Notes under the pieces: generated by a model
Seen by the model: only the letters and a program-made list of their open reading frames with translations
Databases searched by the model: none
What the model was told of the DNA's origin: nothing
Part shown: in pieces, positions 1-8,822 of the stretch
Layout of the letters: each line of letters starts with the position of its first letter
Numbering within the stretch: the first letter of the stretch is position 1
Position numbers and translations under genes: made by a program
Assembly (NCBI GenBank): GCA_000719105.1
Contig: JODX01000023.1
Span: 37,389 to 101,388, forward strand
DNA: 64,000 nucleotides
Direction of reading: 5' to 3'
Origin: Streptomyces sclerotialus
Lineage (GTDB): Bacteria > Actinomycetota > Actinomycetes > Streptomycetales > Streptomycetaceae

Positions 1-1
1 G

Positions 2-592
2 CTGTTCTTCGCCGCCCTGTACACGTATCCCTTCCTGGAACGCTGGATCACCCACGACCGGGACGAACAGCACCTGTGCGACCGGCCCCGCGACGCCCCC
101 GCGCGCACCGCGCTGGGAGTCGCCGGCATCGTCTTCTACGGCGTGCTGCTCCTGGCGGGCGGGCAGGACATCGTCGCGCGCGTGCTGGACGTCTCCCTCG
201 AAGGGCTCACCTGGACGCTGCGGATCGCCGTCCTCGCCGGCCCGCCGGTGGCGTTCTGGCTGACGCGGCGGGTCTGCCTGGCCCTCCAGGACCGGGACGG
301 CGAACGGCTGCGGGAGGGCGACGAGAGCGGCGAGCTCCGGCAGTCGGTCGAGGGCACCTACCGGGAGGGCCACCGCCCGGTCCCCGGTCCCGAACGCCTG
401 CTGCTCCTCGGCCGCCGCCCGGCACCTCCCCTGCCCGCTCCCCCGGCCGACGGGGCCCCGGTGCGGCGGAGGGAACGGCTCAGGGTCGTCCTCAGCGGCT
501 GGTACTACGGCGACCGGGTGCCGTATCCGGGCGAGGCGGGCGAGGAGATGGACGAGGGAAGGGCTCAGGACGCGAGCCGGCGCACCCCGTAG
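2..592 (+). CDS. qcrB: Cytochrome b subunit of the bc1 complex, C-terminal part
   Basis: The gene enters from the left edge, so only about 196 C-terminal residues are visible. The fragment opens with the QcrB-like run YPFLERWITHD and continues with DRPRDAPARTALG, then two hydrophobic membrane segments and a hydrophilic tail. In actinobacteria QcrB is the membrane quinol-oxidising subunit of the bc1-aa3 supercomplex. Its place beside ctaD and ctaF suggests an accessory respiratory set, not the main qcr operon. It runs convergent to the next gene and overlaps it by 28 bp. Confidence 0.8.
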   Translation: MFFAALYTYPFLERWITHDRDEQHLCDRPRDAPARTALGVAGIVFYGVLLLAGGQDIVARVLDVSLEGLTWTLRIAVLAGPPVAFWLTRRVCLALQDRDGERLREGDESGELRQSVEGTYREGHRPVPGPERLLLLGRRPAPPLPAPPADGAPVRRRERLRVVLSGWYYGDRVPYPGEAGEEMDEGRAQDASRRTP

Positions 593-1575
593 TACCCGGC
601 CGCCGCCGCGAGTCCGCCGACGGCGGCCACCCGGCCGAGGTGGTGCCGGCTCGCCCACCACTGCGGGCTGACGGCGTACGCCTGGTCGTCGAAGACGCCG
701 TGCGCGCCGTAGTCCCTCGTCCCGTCCGCCGGCTCGAAGAGGTTGCCGTGTCCCCCGGGCGGCGGAAAGGCGTCCGTCTGCTGCGAGTCGAAGCCGGTAC
801 GGGCGAGGTAGCGGTCCAGCAGCCCCGGTACGACGGCGTTCGCCATCAGGGTCAGCGCCGTGGAGGCCCCCACCCAGCGCTCGCGCCGCCGCGGATGGTC
901 GGCCGCGTACAGCACGGCGCGGGCCGCGACCTCCGGCTGGTAGATCGGCGCCACCGGCTGCGCGTGCTGGGGCAGGTACGAGCGCAGCCAGCTGAACTGC
1001 GGGGTGTTCACCGCCGGCATCTGGACCATCGTGACGCGGACGCGGGACTTGTCGTGCAGCAGCTCGCAGCGCAGCGACTCGGTGAAGCCCTGGATGGCGT
1101 GCTTGGCTCCGCAGTACGCGCTCTGCAGCGGGATGCCCCGGTAGGCGAGGGCCGACCCGACCTGCACGATGGTGCCCCGGTCACGCGGCAGCATGTGGTC
1201 GAGGGCGGCCCGGGTGCCGTGCACGTACCCGAGGTACGTCGACCGGGTGGTCTGCAGGAACTCCTCCGGCGAGACATCGGTGAACTTGCCGAACACGGAG
1301 GTGAAGGCGTTGTTCACCCATACGTCGACCGGGCCGAACTCCTCCCGGACGCGGCGGGCGGCCCGCTCCACCTGCTCCCATTCCGCCATGTCGGTGACGA
1401 CGGGCAGTGCTTGACCACCCGCCTCCCGCACCTCGGCCGCCGCCGCCTCGAGGCCCGCCCACCCCCGGGCGAGCAGCGCCACCCTGGCCCCGCGGGCGGC
1501 GAACATCCTCGCCGTGGCCCGGCCGATCCCGGCGCTGGCCCCGGTCACCACGACCGTCTGCTGCTTGTGTCGCAT
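565..1575 (-). CDS. SDR-family oxidoreductase
   Basis: A 336-residue short-chain dehydrogenase. The Rossmann motif TGASAGIGRA lies near the N-terminus, NNAF follows, and the active-site pair is in SAYCGAKHA. The C-terminal extension of about 80 residues ends in a hydrophobic stretch (GLAAAAGYYGV) that could be a membrane anchor. I chose the ATG at 1575 because GGAG lies 5 bp upstream; the GTG at 1581 would abut that site. It follows ctaF by a few bases and is probably co-transcribed with the oxidase genes. Substrate unknown. Confidence 0.8.
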   Translation of the reverse strand: MRHKQQTVVVTGASAGIGRATARMFAARGARVALLARGWAGLEAAAAEVREAGGQALPVVTDMAEWEQVERAARRVREEFGPVDVWVNNAFTSVFGKFTDVSPEEFLQTTRSTYLGYVHGTRAALDHMLPRDRGTIVQVGSALAYRGIPLQSAYCGAKHAIQGFTESLRCELLHDKSRVRVTMVQMPAVNTPQFSWLRSYLPQHAQPVAPIYQPEVAARAVLYAADHPRRRERWVGASTALTLMANAVVPGLLDRYLARTGFDSQQTDAFPPPGGHGNLFEPADGTRDYGAHGVFDDQAYAVSPQWWASRHHLGRVAAVGGLAAAAGYYGVRRLAS

Positions 1576-1584
1576 CGGCACTCC

Positions 1585-1992
1585 TCACTCGGACGCGCCT
1601 GTGTGAGTACCGCGGTCTCCGTACTGGAAAACGAACCCCCACACGCCCGGGGCGAGAATCCCGACACCGATCAGGAACAGCCACAGCCCGTAGACCGTGC
1701 CCAGCCCCACCAGGGCCGTGCCCACGGCGGCCAGCACCGGGAAGGCGCTGCGCGGCGGGAAGAAGGCCACGGGCCCGGCGCCCTCCTGGACCTCGGCCTG
1801 CTTACGGTTCTGCGGGAGCGGACCCTCCTTCTGATACTGGCGCAGCAGGAAGACGGAGACGAGCGCCGCCATCAGGCAGGCGATCACCAGCGCGGCGAGG
1901 CCGGCGGGCTCCCGCGACCACCATCCGTAGACGACGGCGCAGACGGCGAAGAAGAGGCTGACCCCGGCGAAGAGGGCGGACTCGGCTCTCAC
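1585..1992 (-). CDS. ctaF: Cytochrome c oxidase subunit IV
   Basis: A 135-residue membrane protein with about four hydrophobic helices in pairs, typical of the small actinobacterial subunit IV of the aa3 oxidase. The GTG start overlaps the ctaD stop as GTGA, and a GGAAGGAG ribosome site lies just upstream, so translation is coupled to ctaD. Assignment rests on size, helix pattern and operon position. Confidence 0.78.
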   Translation of the reverse strand: MRAESALFAGVSLFFAVCAVVYGWWSREPAGLAALVIACLMAALVSVFLLRQYQKEGPLPQNRKQAEVQEGAGPVAFFPPRSAFPVLAAVGTALVGLGTVYGLWLFLIGVGILAPGVWGFVFQYGDRGTHTGASE

Positions 1993-3758
1993 GACGACGC
2001 TCCTTCCTGCTGCCGCTGCCGATTCCCCGGGTTCCCCGCCGGGGACCGCGGGTGAGCCTTCTCGGCGTGCTGGGGATGGTGCAGGTCGAAGGCGGGGGAC
2101 TCGGAGCGTACGCGGGGCAGGGCGACGAAGTTGTGGCGCGGCGGCGGGCAGGAAGTGGCCCACTCGAGTGACCGTCCGTAACCCCACGGGTCGTCGACGG
2201 CGACCTTGGCGCCGTACCGCGCCGTCCGGAACACGTTGTAGAGGAACGGCAGGGTCGAGGTCCCCAGCAGGAAGGCACCGATGGAGGACAGCGTGTTCAG
2301 CGCAGTGAAGCCGTCGGCGGCCAGGTAGTCGGCGTAGCGGCGCGGCATGCCCTCGGCCCCCAGCCAGTGCTGCACCAGGAAGGTGAGGTGGAACCCGGCG
2401 AACAGCGTCCAGAAGTGGGCCTTCCCCAGCCGCTCGTCGAGCAGCCGCCCGGTGAACTTGGGCCACCAGAAGTAGAACCCGGCGAACATGGCGAACACCA
2501 CGGTGCCGAACAGGACGTAGTGCATGTGCCCGACGACGAAGTAGCTGTCGGTGGTGTGGAAGTCCAGCGGCGGGGAGGCCAGCAGCACGCCGGTCAGCCC
2601 GCCGAAGAGGAAGGTGGCGAGGAAGCCAAGGGCCCACAGCATCGGCGTCTCGAAGGACAGGGAGCCGCGCCACATGGTGCCGATCCAGTTGAAGAACTTC
2701 ACCCCCGTGGGCACGGCGATGAGGAACGACGCCATGGAGAAGAACGGCAGCAGCACCGCTCCGGTCGCGAACATGTGGTGCGCCCACACGATGGCGGACA
2801 GGCCGGTGATGGCGACGGTGGCGGCGACCAGCCCGAAGTAGCCGAAGACGGGCTTGCGGCTGAACACCGGGATGACCTCGGTGATGATGCCGAAGAACGG
2901 CAGGGCGACGATGTACACCTCCGGATGCCCGAAGAACCAGAAGAGGTGCTGCCACAGCAGTGCCCCGCCGTTGGCCGGGTCGTAGACGTGGGCGCCGAAC
3001 CTCCGGTCGGCCATCAGGGCGAGCAGAGCGGCGGTGAGCACGGGAAAGGCCAGCAGCACCAGGATCGACGTGAACAGCACGTTCCAGGTGAAGATCGGCA
3101 TGCGGAAGAGGGTCATGCCGGGTGCGCGCAGACAGACGATGGTCGCGATGAAGTTGACGGCGCCGAGGATCGTGCTCAGCCCCGACACCACCAGCCCCAT
3201 CGTCCACAGGTCGCCGCCGCTGCCGGGGGTGTGGACCGGCCCGTTCAGCGGCGCGTAGGCGAACCACCCGAAGGACGCCGCACCGCGCGAGGTGAGGAAC
3301 CCGGCGGCCACCATCAGCCCGCCGAACAGATACACCCAGTAGGTGTAGGCGTTCAGCCGCGGGAAGGCCACGTCCGGCGCACCGATCTGCAGCGGCACCA
3401 CCGCGTTGGCGAACCCCACGAAGGTGGGGGTGGCGAACAGCAGCATCATCACCGTGCCGTGGATGGTGAAGAGCTGGTTGTACTGCTCCTGCCCGACGAT
3501 CTGCAGCCCCGGCCGCGCCAGCTCCGCCCGCATCAGCATCGCGAGCACCCCCGCGAACAGGAAGAACCCGAAGGCCGTCACCAGATACATATGGGCGATG
3601 ACCTTGTGATCGGTGGTGGTCAGCCAGCGCACCACCGCCTTGCCCGTGCGCAGGCGCGTCGCGCTTCGGCGGGCCCGGTCGGCCTCGCGGGACCGGACGT
3701 CCTTGTGGGGCTGGGGGGTCTCTTGGGGCTGGGGGGCTCTGCTGTCCACCGACGTCAT
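1989..3758 (-). CDS. ctaD: Cytochrome c oxidase subunit I
   Basis: A 589-residue haem-copper oxidase catalytic subunit with the usual run of about 12 helices. Visible landmarks are [13 protein letters not shown] at the first helix, the CuB His-Tyr motif [14 protein letters not shown], the paired histidines in WAHHMFATG, and the haem ligands in [10 protein letters not shown]. The chosen ATG has AGGAAGAG upstream; an in-frame start 54 bp further out is less well supported. The protein reduces oxygen to water and pumps protons. With ctaF and the partial qcrB it looks like a second oxidase set. Confidence 0.93.
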   Translation of the reverse strand: MTSVDSRAPQPQETPQPHKDVRSREADRARRSATRLRTGKAVVRWLTTTDHKVIAHMYLVTAFGFFLFAGVLAMLMRAELARPGLQIVGQEQYNQLFTIHGTVMMLLFATPTFVGFANAVVPLQIGAPDVAFPRLNAYTYWVYLFGGLMVAAGFLTSRGAASFGWFAYAPLNGPVHTPGSGGDLWTMGLVVSGLSTILGAVNFIATIVCLRAPGMTLFRMPIFTWNVLFTSILVLLAFPVLTAALLALMADRRFGAHVYDPANGGALLWQHLFWFFGHPEVYIVALPFFGIITEVIPVFSRKPVFGYFGLVAATVAITGLSAIVWAHHMFATGAVLLPFFSMASFLIAVPTGVKFFNWIGTMWRGSLSFETPMLWALGFLATFLFGGLTGVLLASPPLDFHTTDSYFVVGHMHYVLFGTVVFAMFAGFYFWWPKFTGRLLDERLGKAHFWTLFAGFHLTFLVQHWLGAEGMPRRYADYLAADGFTALNTLSSIGAFLLGTSTLPFLYNVFRTARYGAKVAVDDPWGYGRSLEWATSCPPPRHNFVALPRVRSESPAFDLHHPQHAEKAHPRSPAGNPGNRQRQQEGASS

Positions 3759-3889
3759 ACGGGGTCTCTTCCTGACGCAGGTCTGTTCCGGTCCTCGGTC
3801 CGCGGTCGGCAAGGCAGAGTCCCGTCCTCAGCAGACCTGTCTAACCTGCCCGGATCGCGGGGAAACCTCCCGATCCGCGAGACACCACC

Positions 3890-5014
3890 TCAGCGGCGGC
3901 CCAGAAGAGCCCGGACCTCACGGTCGACCTGCTGCGCCTCACCGGTGGCCACGACGACGACCGGCACCCGCGCCCCGGCCCCGCTCACGACCTCGGGGCG
4001 GTCGGGCCGCTCCGCGACGAGCGCACGCAGGCCGCCCGCGAGACCGAGCACGGGCAGCCCGGCACAGACCTCCTCGCGCACCTCGGGCTGGTCCTCTCCG
4101 ATCTCCCCGGTGAAGACCAGGGCGTCGAGCCGGTCGAGGGACGCGGCCATGGCGGCGACACCGCGACGGCAGTGATGGGCGAAGACGTCCAGGGCGAGCG
4201 CGGCACGTTCGTCCCCCGCCGCCCGCCCGCGGACGAGATCACGCGTGTCGTCGGAGGTACCGGAGAGGGCGAGCAGCCCGGCCTCGTGATTCAGCGCGTC
4301 CTCGATGTCCTCCGCGGACAGCCCGTGCCGGGTCTGCAGCCACGTCAGGGCACCGGGATCGACGCTGCCGCTGCGGTGGCTCATCACCAGCCCCTCCAGC
4401 GGCGTCAGCCCCATCGTCGTATCGACGCTGCTTCCGTCGCGCACGGCACAGGCGGAGCAGCCCCCACCGAGGTGGACGATCACCAGATGCAGCTGCTCGG
4501 GACGGCGGTCCAGCAGCTCGGCCGTCCGCCCGAGTGCCCAGGCGTACGACAGCCCGTGGAAGCCGTACCGCCGCAGCCCGTACTCCTCGCGCCACACGGC
4601 CGGCACCGCGTACTCCCGGGCGGCGGCGGGCAGCCCGGCGTGGAAGACGGTGTCGAAGCAGGCGACGTGCGGGACACCGGGCAGCAGCTCCCGGGCCGCG
4701 TCCAGAACGGTGAGGGCGGGCGGCACGTGCAGCGGTGCCAGATCGGCCGCCCGGCCGAGAAGGGCGCGCACGTCGTCGTCGACCACAGTGTGGCTGAGCA
4801 GTTCCGGTCCGCCGTGGACGATGCGGTGCCCGACGGCCGCGACGGCGGGCGCTTCGTCCAGCAGCCGCCGAAGCGGTCCGGAGCTGTCGTCGCCGGGCGG
4901 CGAGTCGCTGCGGTGCTCGGTGAGGATCTCCCCGCCGTCACCGAACACGGTCAGCCGCAGACTCGACGATCCCGCGTCGACCACCAGGACGGGGCCGTTG
5001 CTCTCCGCCGACAC
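3890..5014 (-). CDS. ackA: Acetate/propionate kinase family protein
   Basis: A 374-residue acetokinase. The phosphate motif VVDAGSSSLRL is at the N-terminus, GHRIVHGG follows, then FDTVFHAG, YGFHGLSYAWA and the nucleotide motif VHLGGGCSACAV, with FTGEIGE near the end. It interconverts acetate and acetyl phosphate. It is slightly shorter than typical enzymes of about 400 residues. The GTG start is preceded by GGAGAGGAG. No phosphotransacetylase is visible next to it, so the gene stands alone here. Confidence 0.9.
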   Translation of the reverse strand: MSAESNGPVLVVDAGSSSLRLTVFGDGGEILTEHRSDSPPGDDSSGPLRRLLDEAPAVAAVGHRIVHGGPELLSHTVVDDDVRALLGRAADLAPLHVPPALTVLDAARELLPGVPHVACFDTVFHAGLPAAAREYAVPAVWREEYGLRRYGFHGLSYAWALGRTAELLDRRPEQLHLVIVHLGGGCSACAVRDGSSVDTTMGLTPLEGLVMSHRSGSVDPGALTWLQTRHGLSAEDIEDALNHEAGLLALSGTSDDTRDLVRGRAAGDERAALALDVFAHHCRRGVAAMAASLDRLDALVFTGEIGEDQPEVREEVCAGLPVLGLAGGLRALVAERPDRPEVVSGAGARVPVVVVATGEAQQVDREVRALLGRR

Positions 5015-5105
5015 GGTGCTCCTCTCCGACACTCTCCGGTGTGTGCCGCGGCACCGGAGTACCCGGGCCCGCCCCATGGAAACTTCGAGGTCACCGTCAC
5101 CGCGG

Positions 5106-6020
5106 TCAGGCGGCCCGGTCGGCGACCAGGTCCTCGAAGACCGCACGCGCAGTGGAGAGGAACGCCAGCACCCTGGCATCGGGTTCCCCCCTGCGCAGCC
5201 ACGTCATCGTGACCTCGGTCCGCGCGGCGTCGCCGGTCACCGGCACGGCGGCCACCTCGCCTCGTGCGGCCGCTCCGGCCACCGCGATCTCGGGGAGCAG
5301 GGCGCAGCCCATGCCCGCCGAGACGCACTGGCAGAGCGCGGCCATGCTCGCGACCTCCGTATCGATGAGCGGGGCGTCGGGTCCCAGTGTGCGGATGAGG
5401 TCGTCGAGCATGTCCCGGAAGCCGCAGCCCCGAGGGGTCGCGAGAAATGCCTCCCCACGCAGGTCGGCGCCGTCCACCTGTGCGTACGAGGCGAGCCCGT
5501 GCCCGATGGGCGTCACCACCATCAGCCGGTCAGTGGTGAGGAACTCGCTGGTCAAGAGCTTGTCCTCGGGTGCCTGGCCGAAGGTGAGCGCGACATCGAC
5601 CTCTCCGCGGCGGACCCACTCGTACAGCTCGCCACGGCCGCCGGGGCGCACGGAGACCTGGACGCGCGGGTGGAGTCGGCGATAGTGAGCCAGGACCGCC
5701 GGCAGGCGGTGGGCACACAGGGTCTCCAGGCCCCCGACCGTCAGCAGACCGCCCGGCTCCTGGGCTTCCTCGCTCACGGCGGTGTGGGCCTCCTGAGCGA
5801 GAAGCAGCATCCGGTCTGCGTACTCGACGAGTCGCTCACCGGCGGGCGTGAGTGACAGTTTGCGCCGGGAGCGGTCGAAGAGCTTCGCGGCCAGCTCGGA
5901 CTCGAGGGCCTGGATCTGCTCGGTGACACTGGACTGGGCGTAGTGCAGCTCGGCGGCGGCACGCGTGAAGTTGAGTGTCCGTGCCACGGTCCTGAATGTC
6001 CGCAAGTGACGCAGCTCCAC
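5106..6020 (-). CDS. LysR-family transcriptional regulator
   Basis: A 304-residue LTTR. The winged helix-turn-helix is at residues 1-60 (MELRHLRTFRTVARTLNFTR, then AAELHYAQSSVTEQI), followed by a periplasmic-binding-like effector domain. The GTG start is read by analogy with the family and has AGAAGGGCGG upstream. It is divergent from an MFS exporter across 158 bp that hold a perfect inverted repeat, which suggests the exporter as its target. The ligand cannot be deduced. Confidence 0.9.
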   Translation of the reverse strand: MELRHLRTFRTVARTLNFTRAAAELHYAQSSVTEQIQALESELAAKLFDRSRRKLSLTPAGERLVEYADRMLLLAQEAHTAVSEEAQEPGGLLTVGGLETLCAHRLPAVLAHYRRLHPRVQVSVRPGGRGELYEWVRRGEVDVALTFGQAPEDKLLTSEFLTTDRLMVVTPIGHGLASYAQVDGADLRGEAFLATPRGCGFRDMLDDLIRTLGPDAPLIDTEVASMAALCQCVSAGMGCALLPEIAVAGAAARGEVAAVPVTGDAARTEVTMTWLRRGEPDARVLAFLSTARAVFEDLVADRAA

Positions 6021-6046
6021 GTGTGTCCCGCCCTTCTGATCGGTTC

Positions 6047-6067
6047 CGCCGATGGCCGCCATCGGCG
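6047..6067. promoter_or_regulatory. Inverted repeat between LysR and MFS genes
   Basis: CGCCGATGG-CCG-CCATCGGCG is a perfect 9-bp-arm palindrome in the divergent intergenic region, 27 bp upstream of the LysR start. It is a plausible operator for the regulator. The classic LysR T-N11-A form is only loosely met. Confidence 0.45.
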
Positions 6068-6178
6068 AACCCCGCTTCTTCAACTGCTGCTGCGCTGCCA
6101 GGCTTTCAGCCGTCGCCACCTGCTCACAACCGGTTACGGCGATCTTCCGCGCTCCCGCACTCCCTTGGAAGGACACGT

Positions 6179-7621
6179 ATGTCCAGCCGGTCAGCACGCC
6201 CCATGGACACCCCCCGGCCGTCGGCGGAGGGGCCGCCCGACGGGCCGGTCCCAGCGGTTCCGCGGCCGAGCGGGCTGCTCCTTCTCGGGCTGTCCCTCGG
6301 CTACTTCATGGTCATGCTGGACACCACGGTCGTCACGGTGGCGCTGCCCGCCATCGGTACGGACCTCTCGGGCTCGCTCAGCGGGCTGCAGTGGGTGTCC
6401 AACGGGTACACCCTCGCCTTCGCCGCCCTGCTCCTCACCGCCGGCGCGCTCTCCGACCGCTACGGGGGACGAAGAGTCCTCCTGATCGGTATGTGGCTCT
6501 TCGCCGTCTTCTCCGGTGCCTCGGTGGCGGCGGGCTCGATGGGTGCGTTGATCGCGCTGCGGGCCCTGCTGGGAGTGGCGGGCGCCCTGCTCCTGCCCGC
6601 CTCGCTCGCCGTCATCGCGCACGCCTACGCCGAACCGGCGGCCCGGGCCCGGGCCATGGGAGCCTGGGCCGCCATCAGCGGCAGCGCGCTCGCGGCCGGC
6701 CCACTGGTCGGGGGCGTCCTCACCGACACCCTCGGGTGGCGGGCCATCTTCCTGCTCAACGTGCCGGTCGCCCTGCTGGGCATCGCCCTCACGATGCGGC
6801 ACGCTCCGGCCGACCTCCCCGAGCCGCCCTCCAAGGGACTCGACCTGCCCGGGCAGCTCACCGCGGTGCCGACCCTGGCCGGTCTGACGTACGCGCTGAT
6901 CGAGAGCGGGCCCCACGGCTGGGGTTCGCCCCAGGTGCTCGGCGGGCTCACCGTTTTCGCGGTGTGCGGTGTGCTGTTCGTCCTGGCCGAGCGCCGGCCG
7001 GAGACACCGGACCACGCCCCGATGCTGCCGCTCGGTCTGTTCCGCAACCGGACGCTGTCCGCGGGCCTGTTCGCCGGCGGGCTGGTGAACTTCGGCCTCT
7101 CCGGCGTGCTCTTCGTGCTCTCGCTGTTCTTCCAGCAGGCACACGGCCACTCGGCCTTCACCGCGGGCCTCGCGTTCCTGCCCCTGACCCTCCCCACGGC
7201 CTTCAACCCGGTCCTCACCGGCCGCCTCGTCGGCAGGGTCGGCGCCCGCGGACCGGCCGTCGCGGGCTTCCTGATGATGGGTGTCGGAGTGCTGATCCAG
7301 TCCGCGTGCACCTCGGACTCCACCGCATCCCTCGTCATGATGTGCGTCGGCCTGCTGGTCCTCGGCTTCGGAGTCTCCTTCGCGATCCCGCCGCTGATGA
7401 CCGCGGTCGTGGGCTCGGTGGCCAAGGAGCAGTCCGGCATCGCCTCGGGTGCACTGAACTCCGCTCGCCAGACGGGTGCCGTACTGGGCGTGGCGGTGCT
7501 CGGCGCGGTGACCGGCTCAGCGGCGTCGGCCGGCGACGGGACCCGGCTCGCCCTTGTCGTGGCCGGGGTCGCGCTGCTCGTCGGCGCGGGGGTGGTCGCC
7601 GCCTGCATCGGATCCGAGTGA
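6179..7621 (+). CDS. MFS efflux transporter, DHA2 (14-helix) type
   Basis: A 480-residue EmrB/QacA-like drug exporter. Helix 1 carries the motif MVMLDTTVVTVALP, motif A is in SDRYGGRRVLL, and motif C lies in GSALAAGPLVGG. The ATG at 6179 follows TTGGAAGGA. It probably exports a small molecule sensed by the divergent LysR regulator. It ends 7 bp from the convergent C39-like gene. Nothing links it to the PKS cluster; it lacks the SARP-type operator seen on the cluster exporter at 50.9 kb. Confidence 0.88.
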   Translation: MSSRSARPMDTPRPSAEGPPDGPVPAVPRPSGLLLLGLSLGYFMVMLDTTVVTVALPAIGTDLSGSLSGLQWVSNGYTLAFAALLLTAGALSDRYGGRRVLLIGMWLFAVFSGASVAAGSMGALIALRALLGVAGALLLPASLAVIAHAYAEPAARARAMGAWAAISGSALAAGPLVGGVLTDTLGWRAIFLLNVPVALLGIALTMRHAPADLPEPPSKGLDLPGQLTAVPTLAGLTYALIESGPHGWGSPQVLGGLTVFAVCGVLFVLAERRPETPDHAPMLPLGLFRNRTLSAGLFAGGLVNFGLSGVLFVLSLFFQQAHGHSAFTAGLAFLPLTLPTAFNPVLTGRLVGRVGARGPAVAGFLMMGVGVLIQSACTSDSTASLVMMCVGLLVLGFGVSFAIPPLMTAVVGSVAKEQSGIASGALNSARQTGAVLGVAVLGAVTGSAASAGDGTRLALVVAGVALLVGAGVVAACIGSE

Positions 7622-7628
7622 GTTCTCC

Positions 7629-8738
7629 TCACACCGCACCCGCGCCTCGCCGCTCCGGGTGGCCGATGGTCACGGCCCCCCGGAAGCGATCCGCCGAGAG
7701 GGTCGACATCGTGTCGAGCGACGCGTCGGACACGGGCAGCAGATGGGCGTCGACCCAGGTGTCCCCCGTGGCCGCGTTGGCCCACGGGTCGTCGATCACT
7801 ACGGCGCCGGGTACGGCACCGTGGCAGAGCACCCAGTGCGGCACGTCGAACCCTTGCATCGCGGTGAGCGAGAGCAGGAGCAGCACGTGTTCCCGTCGGC
7901 CGATCGCGCTCCGGATCTCGTGCAGGGAGAGGTGGCGTGGGTCGACCGGGACGCCGATCCGTTCGGCGTCCGAACGCGACGCGCGCTGGAGCAGGGCACG
8001 CCATTCCTGCTCGTTCTCCGGGAGGTGGTCGAGCATGACGGGCCGGTCCACGTCCAGGTGGACCGTGACGGGGGACGACGGCCACGCACGGCGCACGGCG
8101 ACGCCCAGTCCGACGGGTTCGCACGCGTTGAAGTTGGTCGCGTCGCGCCACAGCGTCAGCTCCGCCTGGCGGTCCAGCGCCTCCGGCGGCAGCGCCCCCG
8201 CGTGCGCCTGAGCGACCAGGGCGGTGACGGCGCCGCAGGTGAAGTGGGTGGTCTGCCCGTAGTACGGGGGGTCGGTCACCGTGGTCACCGCGTCGTCGTG
8301 CAGCCAGCGGACATAACCGGCGTCCGGCCCGGAGGCGTCCTCCGCCTGCGTGAGCGGGGGACGCAGCGGCGTGAAACCGGCGGCAGCGGCGTCCTCGGGG
8401 CCCACCGTCCATCCTTCCCACTTGACCTGCGCGAGCCCCTGGCGGCGTGCGTGGTCGACGACGGCCGCGACGGCTGCCTGTACGTCGCCGACGGCGTCGA
8501 CGATCTTCAGGTAGGCCGTGTGCGGGCGGGCCGACACGAGTGCGGCGGCGATCCAGTCCGTACCGTCGTCGCCGCCGCCGTCACCGTCGTCACCCGGCAC
8601 GGCCACGATGTGCGGGGCGTGTCCGGAGCGGTCGACCGCATGCCAGCGCTCCGGCACCTCAAGGTGTCCGTGGTGTCCGAGCTTCTTGAGCAGGGTCGGT
8701 GACGTATCGGGCTCGAACGGGACGATGATGCTCTTCAC
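7629..8738 (-). CDS. Peptidase C39-like cysteine protein in siderophore operon
   Basis: A 369-residue protein. The C-terminal half resembles papain-like C39 peptidases: the likely nucleophile is in HFTCGAVTALV and the His/Asp pair in HWVLCHG and VIDDPWAN. The N-terminal 120 residues form an unassigned alpha/beta region. No signal peptide or membrane segment is seen, so it is probably cytosolic. It is the last gene of the iron-uptake operon, 84 bp after the permease, with a GTG start. A role in processing imported siderophore is inference only. Confidence 0.65.
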   Translation of the reverse strand: MKSIIVPFEPDTSPTLLKKLGHHGHLEVPERWHAVDRSGHAPHIVAVPGDDGDGGGDDGTDWIAAALVSARPHTAYLKIVDAVGDVQAAVAAVVDHARRQGLAQVKWEGWTVGPEDAAAAGFTPLRPPLTQAEDASGPDAGYVRWLHDDAVTTVTDPPYYGQTTHFTCGAVTALVAQAHAGALPPEALDRQAELTLWRDATNFNACEPVGLGVAVRRAWPSSPVTVHLDVDRPVMLDHLPENEQEWRALLQRASRSDAERIGVPVDPRHLSLHEIRSAIGRREHVLLLLSLTAMQGFDVPHWVLCHGAVPGAVVIDDPWANAATGDTWVDAHLLPVSDASLDTMSTLSADRFRGAVTIGHPERRGAGAV

Positions 8739-8822
8739 GGGCGTTTCTTTCTGGGGCGAGGAGGGAGCCAGGGGCGGGAACGCGCCCGCGCGCGGGCGAA
8801 CAGCGGCGGCCGCGGCCCGGTG

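Noticed and set aside
2367..4175. A 602-residue plus-strand frame opposite ctaD
   Set aside because: Rich in Glu/Gly/His/Arg repeats typical of an antisense frame; ctaD and the acetate kinase on the minus strand explain the region.
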